From Lagopus muta (taxonomy: Eukaryota; Chordata; Aves; Galliformes; Phasianidae): DNA of 64,000 bases. Below are positions 40,976-50,900 of the stretch, in pieces; positions within the stretch are counted from its first letter, which is position 1, and the number at the start of each line of letters is the position of its first letter. The notes under the pieces were generated by a model. The model did no database searches and was not told the origin of the DNA. It saw nothing but the letters and a program-made list of their open reading frames with translations. Location of the stretch: assembly GCF_023343835.1 (NCBI RefSeq), contig NC_064438.1, forward strand, positions 14,055,077 to 14,119,076, in the 5' to 3' direction. The position numbers and the translations under genes were made by a program.

Positions 40976-43494
40976 AGAGCTGCCAGTCCCTGGGATATAA
41001 TTTTTTCCTTAGCTCTGTGCTCAGGCACGTCTGGGTGCTTCTTCCAGCACATCTGTGGCCAGGTTTGACCCTTCTTTCAGCATCATCTGTGTGCAGCCTA
41101 CCTCATGAGGCAGTTCATGGCACCTCCATGCTCTTTGCCAGCAGCCAGTCATACCCTGTTTCTGGTCTTCAGCTTCATTTCGTGAATTCACTGCCTTTGC
41201 TAGAAGCAGATTTTGGAAGTTCAGCACAGATCTCCAGAAATCTTTTGCAGCTGATGAGTAGCAGTGCACCTGAGGTCCTTTGTTCTGTGCTCTTTGCAGA
41301 CTTGGAGGCTTTTTTTTTTACTGGTAGTATTCCTCCTTTTCCTCTGCATATTAATCTCTTCTGTTTGAATTTATTTTGAGTGGAAATGGGAAACAATGGT
41401 AGAAAGAATTGGAACAGGAGCTGGAGAAAAAGAAAGCTCAGAGGAATAAGAAGCTGGCCTGCCCAAGGCAGCAAGGGGAGCAACTGCTGATCTGGGTCGT
41501 GGGTGGAGGGAAGGTAGGGATCTTCAGAACACAGCCACAGGTGGATATGCTAGTTAGTGAAGTTTATGATTGCTGCAAGGACATGCTGGCCTTCCTGTTA
41601 ACATCTCCAAGAGAAACTAGAGCTGTGCCCTTCCTGTAGCCACGTATTTCTGCTGGGGCCTTGTGCAAGATGAGAAATTGAGGAAGTGGCTCCCACCTTG
41701 GCAACTGTTGAGCCAGTACAGGAGTGCATTCCCATGGTCCTTCCTGCCACAGGGGCAGACTTGGGTCAGGGTGTGTTTGGGGTTTTCTTCTGGCTGACCA
41801 GAAGAAGGTCACAGGCAGGAAGACTCCCAGCAAGCAGGTGTCTTAATGCCTATGCATTAAGTCCTCTGCTCAGCTTTCCATCCCTCAGCTGCAGCATGGC
41901 CCCTCCTGCTTTGCCATCCCTCTTCAGCTAAACCGTGTGTCCATCTCCTCATTACAGGCACTCCAGGGAGAGGTGGGATTAAAGGATTATGGTAATATTC
42001 TTCAGGAACACTCGAGAAGATTAAGATGGCTTTAATAAACTGATAAGAGAGGGATGCAGCTAGGGTTTCTGAAACCCTAACTTAGGCCTCAGGTTAACCT
42101 TTACCTCTTGTGTTGGAGGCTGGTCTCTAGTCAGTGTGGTGAAGGAGCAGGTCTCTTACTTCAGCAGTGCTCCTCCATGTCTGTGTTCCTTCGCTTTTCC
42201 TTGGCATTTGCACTTCGGTTGTCCAAGAGAAAGGCACTATGCAAGTTCAGAGGGACCCAGCTCCTCCTGAGCGTTCAGTCTACCAGTGAGGTTATGCATG
42301 CTTAAGACCATGCTCAGTTTGTATTTCCCTCCCTGGGCAAGGCTTCAGGGGAGAAGAACGGAATGGGACTACCTTGCACTGCCTCTTTCCACCTCTCCCA
42401 TGTGGAACTGGGCACAGGACCTGGCTCACTTGTGTCACCTCTATCTGCCACCGGGTCCGACTGGCAGTGCTGGTGCAGACAGATGTGTGTTTGGTTGTTC
42501 TGCAGGAGGATGGCTGTTAGTGCAGAGGGAAAACTCCCCTTGTGTCTTCTGATTTCATCCACCCAAGCTCTTGGTCATCTGTCAACACTTCCTACATGGG
42601 AAGCCTCTCTCTGAGCAAAGGAGATCAGGAATCTTCTGTTCTTCCCAGACCCCCCATAGTTCACCCTTGTTCGTTATCTGAGGAGTGGATACTCTGTTAT
42701 CCCTAGAGATACAGTACAACATGTCCAGTCCATTGGATCAATCCTTTCTCTTCAACCTTTTTTCTTATCCCTCTGCCTCAGCATTATCCCCATCCTTTTT
42801 TGTCTGTCACCTTCCTCTGCTCCCTTTTATTTCTTGGATGTAATTGGAGGAGCCAAGAATTCGCAGCCTGCTGTCCTGATGGGGAAGGGAAGCAGAAAGC
42901 AATTTGGGGAGTGGGGTGTGAAAGAAAGACAAAGGGTGAGGGGGGGTGGGGGGGGAAAAGCTGGCTAATTTGCATCCTTTCTGAGTGCCCTGGCTCTATA
43001 GCCAAGGTACAGCAGGGGGTCTTCTGGCAAGGCGGCAGCAACGTAATGAGGTGTGTCATATCCCAGCAGGGGCCAGCCTCGCTCCCTCTCACACCCCCTA
43101 ATTAGAACTGTTTCAATTTTTAAGCCCCCCTGGAGGAGTGCTGTGGGGAGGGGGAACTGTGAGCCGCCTGCTGTGGGGCCAGGGACAGCGATGCCATAAT
43201 GCCAAGGGGCTGCAAAATGCTTTGTGCCAGAAGGGGCCACCACTATTGCAGCTTTTAGGGGATTTTTCTTTTTTCTCTCTAAGTTGAACAAACGTGTTAG
43301 CAGCATGTATGTGTGCAGGGATATCTACCCCCTGCTTTGAATAGCAGGTCTGACAGCCTGGGGAAATAGGAGGGCTGCTAATGCTGAGGTTGGAGAGCTG
43401 TAGATGCTGAAATATCCTCACGTTCTGCAGCTGTACATCCTTTTCCTGCAAGCTGGCTGCATCTTCAAGGTTTGGTGATAGGTAGCAGAGGTTC

Positions 43495-43690
43495 CTAGTT
43501 CAGAGTTGGAAGGAACCACTAAAGGCCATCTGGTCCATTTCCCCTGCAATGAACAGAGACACCTACACTAGATCAAGTGCTCAGAGCCCTGTCCTGCCTG
43601 AATGTGTCTTCAGCTGAGGCATCCACCACCTCTGTGGGCAATCTGTTCTGTGTCCTGCCTGAGCAACTTTTCCTGGGTGCTCTTGCATCA
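43495..43690 (-). repeat. CR1 LINE 3' fragment, antisense
   Basis: GAGTTGGAAGGAACCACTAA, AGGCCATCTGGTCCATTTCC, CCTGCAATGAACAGAGACAC, CAGAGCCCTGTCCTGCCTG and GGGCAATCTGTTCTGTGTCC are the complement of the CR1 3' end. Confidence 0.88.
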
Positions 43691-44279
43691 CAAGGGATTG
43701 TGATGTGGGGAGCTCCTGAGAACTGTTGCTTGCTCTGAGTAGGGTGACTCCTGTAGTCCATAGACTAAATCCTGTCCCTGCAGAAGTCAATGAAAATCTT
43801 TACACTGGCCTTTTCAGGTGCGGTAGTCGTAGTCTTCTTAATTCAGATGCATTAAAGCCTCCATGCAAGGGCTTGTGGGTTCTGTCTAAAATGCTTTCTG
43901 GAAGAAACAAGAAGAGCCTGGTAATAGCCCTGTTTATTTTCTGAATGGCTGTGGCAGCATTAAAACTTAATGCCATTAAAACAGACCTGCAATGACGTGT
44001 GCCATTAAAACCTAAGAAGACTCCCTGAACGGATCGTACTTGTTGACCCATGAGCTGCTCTTGGAGCAAGTTCAGCCCTCCTCGGCTGCTAAGATGGAGC
44101 CTCCTAACTCCCATTGTGCGTGAAGCCACTTTTAAAGCCTGCACAAGTCAAGTACCAAAAAGCCACAAAAAAAAGCTTTCCTAGAAAGTGTGGCTATCTC
44201 CCTGTCCCACTCTTTTGAAGGCCAAGCTCTAGGCCCAGAGTAAGCACTCTTGAGATGAGAGAGAATGACCCTTAAGTTA

Positions 44280-44510
44280 AGCCAGGGAAGGCTCAGGTTG
44301 GATGTTAGGAAAAAATTCTCAGTGTTGAGGCACTGGACTAGGATGCCAGTGGTGATGGTGGGTTCACCGCCCCTGGAGGTGTTCCAGAACCATGGGGATG
44401 TGGCACTGAGGGATGTAATTCAGTGAGCGTGGTGGGGATGGGTCAGTGGTTGGTCTCGGTGACCACAGAGCTCTCTTCCAATCTTAATGATTCTATGATT
44501 CTGTCATTCT
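44280..44510 (+). repeat. CR1 LINE 3' fragment, sense, next to DUSP8 exon 2
   Basis: GGCTCAGGTTGGATGTTAGG, GTGGGTTCACCGCCCCTGG, GATGTGGCACTGAGGGATG, GTGGTGGGGATGGGTCAG and CTTCCAATCTTAATGATTC, ending CTATGATTCTGTCATTC. It ends about 55 bp before the acceptor at 44565/44566, so it occupies the branch-point neighbourhood. Confidence 0.9.
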
Positions 44511-44565
44511 CATCTATGCTGTCCTGCCACCTGACCGGTGTGTCTCTACTCTCCTCTCTCCCCAG

Positions 44566-44729
44566 GTTCAGCACCATGAGTAGGCAGCCTGGGCGCTAGC
44601 AGTGTGAGGAGCCCAGCACAGTGCTGCTCCGCTCACACCTCGCCTCACTGCTCGTCCCCGTGGGGAGAAAGGTGCTGGCAGCCCACCCTGCCCTTCCGCC
44701 CCGCTCACCCTAGAGCGGACGGGCCCGTT
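44566..44729 (+). other. DUSP8: DUSP8 exon 2, 5' UTR part
   Basis: A pyrimidine-rich acceptor (CTCTCCTCTCTCCCCAG) opens the exon 164 nt before the start codon. The leader contains a complete 7-codon upstream ORF. The main frame is open upstream of the initiator but has no ATG there, so there is no N-terminal extension. Confidence 0.85.
44576..44599 (+). promoter_or_regulatory. Upstream ORF in the DUSP8 leader
   Basis: ATG AGT AGG CAG CCT GGG CGC TAG: M-S-R-Q-P-G-R then stop. The ATG sits 10 nt into the exon with A at -3 (GCACCATGA) and ends 130 nt before the main initiator. It would be present in any mRNA using this acceptor and might limit translation of DUSP8. That effect is inferred. Confidence 0.6.
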
Positions 44730-44960
44730 ATGGCTGGAGACAGACTCCCACGCAAAGTGATGGATCCAAAGAAGCTGGCCAGCCTCCTGCGGAACGGAGC
44801 GGAGGGCACCCTGGTCATCGATAGCCGCTCCTTTGTGGAGTACAACTCCTGGCATGTCCTCAGCTCTGTCAACATCTGCTGCTCTAAACTGGTCAAGAGG
44901 AGGCTCCAGCAGGACAAGGTCTCTATCACAGAGCTCATCCAGCCCACCTCCAAGATGAAG
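44730..44960 (+). CDS. DUSP8: DUSP8 first coding exon
   Basis: Seventy-seven codons from MAGDRLPRK to QPTSKMK, including the docking motif LVKRRLQQ. Donor AAG|GTATGG, phase 0. Confidence 0.96.
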
Positions 44961-47900
44961 GTATGGGGATATGGGGATAGGGAATGCCTCTTTGCCCCGC
45001 TGGGGATATGTATGCTTGCAAAGCCATTTCCTGCAGGGGCAATGTTGTGCAACCTGCACCCTATCCTGCACCCTGTTGACTGCCCTCTCTTTTTTGACAC
45101 TACCTTCCTTCTGAGAGCTGGAAGACCAATGGCCACGGGGCTCTCCTGGAGGACTTGTTTATAGCCCCCACTCCAGTGACATGCCCTCTCCAGGCCAGTC
45201 TAACAGGTACATCAGCCTCAGGAATTGCCCTGTACTGGCAAACAAGCCCCAAATCCTTCCTGGAGCTGTAAGCTTAATCCCTTGCTAAAAACTCTTCCCC
45301 TCCCCTCTGTCATCTCTAACTCCATTCAGGGACATGTAATCCTCCTCCCTTGTGACGCCAGGAGCTCTTATCCGGTGTCATGGCATATTATCTCTCCCAG
45401 GCTCCTCTCTCTATCTCTAGCCGTTAAATAATAGAGGTGGCTCTGAGCCATGGCTGCCAGCCGAAATAGCGCTGGGTGACCCCGTGGTGGCCCAGGCAGG
45501 GTCCTGCCCACCCTGAGATGCTGCCATCAGCGAGACAGTGGAGGGCGCCTTGTCTCCTTTACACCCCAGTGCCTCAGAGTCCCTTCACCTCCTCCACCCA
45601 GCATCCCTGAATTGGCACATCCCCACTGCAGTGCAGCTTTGGCATGGGGATCCCCACCCCTCATTTTGGAATGATGCTGTCCCATGCCAGCCCACTACTC
45701 TACCACTGTACTCCTGCTTTTCACATTCCCCAGCTCCTCCCTGCTTGTAATTTTATGGCAAAGCGAGGGTAATTCAGGCGATTAATCAAATGCTGGGCCC
45801 AGCTGGAGCCATCTGCGGCGTGTCCCCCCCCCTCGCCACCCCGCAAAGCCACCGCCGTCCGTATTGGCTGCTGGTGACATCACCCTGCCAGGATCAAGGA
45901 GTCGGAAGGGGGGCTTTGGGGGGGGGGGGGCGGGCAGCCTTGCTCCAAGTTGCTTCAGTGATGCTGTGGGCTGGGTGCTTTGGAGGGGATTGCAGAGAAT
46001 GATTCCTGAACGGCTTGAGCCGTTTGCAAATCCCCGGGGGAATAAAGCAGGAATAATCAGTTTTCATGAGCTGGGAGCCAGCGTGATGCAGCTGCCCTCC
46101 TCCTGGTGAGGGTCACCTCTGCAGTGGCTGCTGTCACATGGAGTGGCAGCAGCAAAAGCACTGCAACTTTGTAGAGGGGGAGCTAGAGGAGGATGGGGAG
46201 GGGGTGCACGAAGAGTTAACATCAGCTGATGCCATTCTGCCTGCAAGGCTGCAGTTCAGCAGCTGCAGAGATGCCGCAGCAGGCAGCAGTGTCTCCCAAA
46301 GGATGCTCCTGCACCAATACGAGTGGCTCATGTCCTGGTTCTGTTCTGCTAAGGATTGTCCCCAATCTTCACAGCCATCCTGGGGTTGCCAGTGTCCCTA
46401 TGGAAGGAGCAAAACTACCTCCTCCCCACTCCTGCATCTTTATGCAGCTGTCCATCCTTTCATGGGGATGTGGTACCTAACCCTATCCGGGTGGGGACAG
46501 CGAGGGATAGGGGCATGGCTAGCATTGGGAGCAGATGGCAGGAAGGGTGACATCAGTGGTGCAATTGTCCGGTCCCATTATTCCTCCTGACGGGCCTCCC
46601 GCCCTCCTCCTGTTTCCTGTTCTCGGCCAGGGCTGCCAAGACAAAGGCAGCTGGGAGCACCGCCATGTACCCAAAAGGATGGGGTGCTGCTGAAAGCCCA
46701 GCTCAACACGCTCCTTCCTTGCTTGTGCAACCCCAAAAATCTCAGCCCTGATGGGCATCAGTCACTGTTTGCCCATCTCTCGGTTGAGAAGCACAGTTTT
46801 CCATCCAGTATGGCAGAGGGTGCTGCTCACAGCTCTTTGGGATGCTCTGGTCTGGAGGGTAACAGCAAACACAAATCTTGGGAAAACTGCTTGGTGGGAA
46901 AGAAGAAAAGGGGAAAATCAATATTCCTTTGTTCTTTCATTGCAATATGCCTATCACCTGCCCTGGAAGCGGGGTTGCATCTGAGCCAACCCTCCCTGAG
47001 CCGTGACGTGTGCTGTGTTCCCATTGTACACACATATTTTCCCCAGGAACTGCATGACTGGAGCAGACCTGTGGCCCACGGTCTGGGCTAAGAAACTGCA
47101 GCACTTATCCATTTCCCAGTGAATTACTTTTATATTTTTATTTTATTCTAAGGAATTCTAATTTTTACAACAATAGTCTTCCTTGGCACAAAAACGCTCT
47201 ACCTGCATTGGTTTTGTTTTCAAACCCAATGCCAACTGGAACCATTCAGCTCCTCAGAGCCATTTCAGGGGAAGAGGGTGTGGGAAATTTGTTGTCTGGG
47301 GTTCATTTTGAGTTCTGAAGGGAAATGCTGAGAAGTTCACTCCTTTAAGATCTCCTTGATCTTAAGTCTTCCCACATCTTGACCTGTTCTCTCTTTCCAG
47401 AACGTAGCTGTTTCTGGGAATGGCTGTAGCAGTGGTTCGAGGCATGACAGCAGTCTACGAGGGCTGTGGGGATGTGTATTTATTTACTGGAGGAGCCCAG
47501 CTCTGGAAGCAGCTGCTTTGCTCTAGGGAAAGCCAGGGCTTATTTCTGAACCCTGTGCCCGGCTGCTTTTTATGTTTATGGAAGTGGTGTTATTTCAGTG
47601 GAGTGATTCACTCTGTTTTGAAACAGTATGTGACTGAAATGTCTGGAGTAATTGGGATAATAAGAATGCCTCACTCTTATCTTAGCCCAGATCACCTGGA
47701 GGGCTCAGACTGTCCTGCATGGCAGATAAGTGCCATTTGGAGGTATGAACCTATTCAGTGCCCAGAACAAAGTAAGGAGATACACGTGAGAGATACCTCT
47801 GGGGGAGGAATGGGCTCCCCAGGAATGCCCAGTGGGTTCTCCAAAGGTGATGCTCCTTCAAGGCTTGGGGACAGAGACCTGAGTGACTTGGTGGGACCAT

Positions 47901-50900
47901 AGCACCTGTGGTAGGAAATGGTTGGTGGTTGGACTCAGTGATGACAGTTGAACTCAATGATGGTTTGGCTGAATGATAGTTGGACTTGGTGAGGGTTGGA
48001 CTCGATAATTTAGAAGGCCTTTTCCAACCTAGATGATTCTAGGGTTGTGTGAAATACCTGTTCTATCTGAGCCATGGGACTGGAAATGCCAGCACTTCCA
48101 TGTGTGATGCGTCATGAATCCTTCATTTCGCAATGCATGTTTTTCTTCAAGTCAGGCTTTCTCCCCTTCCCATTTCCACAGCCCTTGCCCACCATGCTGG
48201 ATATTTGTTTCTGCAGCAGGCCATGCAAGGCCAGTGCTTGTTTGGCATTTACATCGAGTGAAACCTTATAACTTTAATAAGATGTAAACCGTGTCACACA
48301 TATCTGCCGTTGCTCAGCAACCCTGCAGTAATGGCCAAAACAAAGCCTCCCCGTGCAGAGGGAACACTAAATCCTATTGTGGGATAATTCTGCTCAGCCA
48401 GAGCTGTTATCTCCCGTGATGCCCCCCCGTGGCCATCCTGGATGGGGTGCGAGCCTCTGCCCAATCCCCTCCTTGCCTCACTTTTGGGGAGATGCATTTG
48501 TGGTGCTTCAGGCTGGGTTTTCAGGACAGCATACTGTGGCGGAGGGCAAAGAAAGCCATGAAGAATGTCAGTGGCACATCCAGAAGTGGCCACTGATTCT
48601 ACTCACCTTGCACAGTTTTCAATGTCTTATTTTAAAATTCTCCATCCTTTCCTCTTCTCTCTCCTCCTGCCACTTCCTTTTCTTTCCTCCCTTCATCCTG
48701 CTGACCCACGTGGCCAAATTGGCTTCCCGGTGCCCCACTGATTTCCAATGGCTGTTCTCAGCCCTGCAATGAGTGATACACTCTGTAAAATCCATGTGCA
48801 CTGCAGTTTTATTGGGATGCAACTCCCATTTCAGGGCAGAGGAGAAACTGCATAGGATGTCAAAGCTGCCCAGCTGCTGCTTCGTTACAGCTTGAGGTCT
48901 GAATCTGCTTTGGGAAGATGTCTGCACACCTCAGGGTGTTGCAGAAAACTTGCCCTAGGGATTGGGGGAATATATTTTGAACATAATGTTTGTGGTTGTG
49001 TTACTATCTATAGCAACTCAAAGGTAATGAGATAGGGCAAGCGAATGATAGAGCAAAAGGAGAGGAATGTTTATGAGTGCAGCCCAGTTCAAGGAGTCTC
49101 ATAATAAGGTTCTGATCCTTACTGAAGAGATATGCACGGGGAGGGTTTTGCTGATCACCTGAATGGGATGCAGCAGCTCCAGTTCTCTCATTTCACTGGG
49201 AGTGCAGAGGGACATCACACCAGAAAGGCTTCCTGTGCATGGGGGGGAGTGACAGGCTGGTGTTGATGTTGGAGTACTCATTTACCTCTGTGGGGCAGAC
49301 ACAGATGTGCAGTACCCAAACCATAGTGGTTGTGCTCCCCCCACAGAACACCATGTGCAGAATTGAGTCCTGAGTTTCTCCAATGCCAGTTTTTTGCTAT
49401 TCCTCACAGGTGGAGGCAGAGGAGCACCAGGACGTGGTGGTCTATGACCAGAGCACACGGGATGTGACCGGCTTGGCTGCTGACAGCTTCCTCTCCATTC
49501 TCCTGGGCAAGCTGGACAGCTGTTTCCACAGTGTCTCCATCCTCACAGGTAGGAGCGGAACCTCTCAAGGGCAGCAGAAGTGATGATGATGATGGGTGAT
49601 GGTGGTGCTGTTGCACTGTAGGATTATGGTCCTCTTGGTGTGGCTCTGTGTTACCATTTCACTTGATGCTTATGTGGTTATTGTGGATTTATGGTGTTGT
49701 GGCCATATGCTCTGTGATGAGAGTGTTATACTGAAGGGAAAGTTGAAGCTGCCTCTAATTCCAGTGGCTGGGGAACTGCCTGGCTGGCTACTTCCAGCCC
49801 AAATCATTCTATGATTGTATACTTGGGGTAAATGCCATTAAACCAGAGTTATGGTGGGGAGAGCAGAGGAATAATAGGAATAAAACACCCAGGTCTGACA
49901 GTTTGAGGATTTCAAAGGCAAGCAAAGGCTACGGAATCATGCTAAAGATGGTTAGCATGGAGCTATATTGAGGCCAATGTCCAAGGTTTTCATGGTTTAC
50001 CCAGGGCACAGCTTGGTGCATAATGCCAAAATGGAGAATGCGGATTTGGTCATGTCCTGGAGGAAGTCTGCCTTGTCTCTGGGATAAGTCAGGAAGGATC
50101 CTTTGTTGCAGACCTAAGAAAATGCCATGCTCTGGTCCCTTGTAAGGATGATGTCACTCACTGACACCCAGCCCATGCAAGCAAGTGAGCACCCCTGGTT
50201 TTGACAGCTGTCTCTGTTCTCCCTGGATGTGGCGCCAAAGACCCCCATGCAGGTTTGTGTCTGCCTGCACTAGGTGTGTGAGATGGAGTTTAAGACCCCC
50301 AATTAAAACCCGTTTACAGGCTTCCCAGACCTACCCTTCCGCCCTGCCTTCCCCCTGCTGAAGTCCTCAAAGAACTGCATTCCCGACTGGTAATTGCTGA
50401 GGTTTTGGCAAAGCCTCTGCTGCTCCCTGTGCCTCAGGATGGCAAGCAGCACGGCCTGGAGCCTGCTAATGGGGAATGCAGGCTGTTAATGCATGGAAAA
50501 GAAGAAAAAAAAGAAAAAAAAGGAACTGAAATGTAGCACACTGGGTCATGGCTGCTGAGTTTTATATGGAAATCATGACTCAAAAACACTGCTGAAAGCA
50601 TCCAGAGGGAGGCTGGGCATGCTTTCTGACACACACAGTTTCCTCCTTGCTGTAATGTGGGCAGCAGCCGGGATATTTTTGACCCAGGTCTGCAGTGCCT
50701 GGGAGGTCTGAAGGGGATGTATGTGAGGCCAGAGCCTGACCCCTTGCCAGGCTCAAGGTAGGGCCCCTCCTGCCTTGTAGTCAGGTATGCATCCTACTAA
50801 AGCATCGGGTTCCATCCTGATCTTGCCCACATCCATGTGGCATCCCTACTCCTTGGTCTGAGGAAATGGGGGAGCATAAAGAGACTTTAGCCCAGCCCAG

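Larger units (their letters stand above)
33641..44565 (+). other. DUSP8: DUSP8 intron 1 (presumed)
   Basis: About 11 kb between the CpG island and the first acceptor-bounded DUSP8 exon. It contains several CR1 fragments, mostly in sense orientation, and a candidate regulatory patch near 40390-40500. No other gene was recognised. If exon 1 ends elsewhere the 5' boundary will shift. Confidence 0.6.
44961..49409 (+). other. DUSP8: DUSP8 intron between coding exons 1 and 2
   Basis: 4.4 kb, GT-AG. It contains a promoter-like patch at 45750-45890 followed by a G13 run (45918-45930), and a CR1 fragment with internal repeats near 47870-48045. No other gene was recognised. Confidence 0.85.

Noticed and set aside
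44604-44729. N-terminal extension of DUSP8 in the same frame
   Set aside because: The frame is open but its first codon is GTG; no ATG precedes 44730, and human DUSP8 starts at the same MAGDRLPRK.
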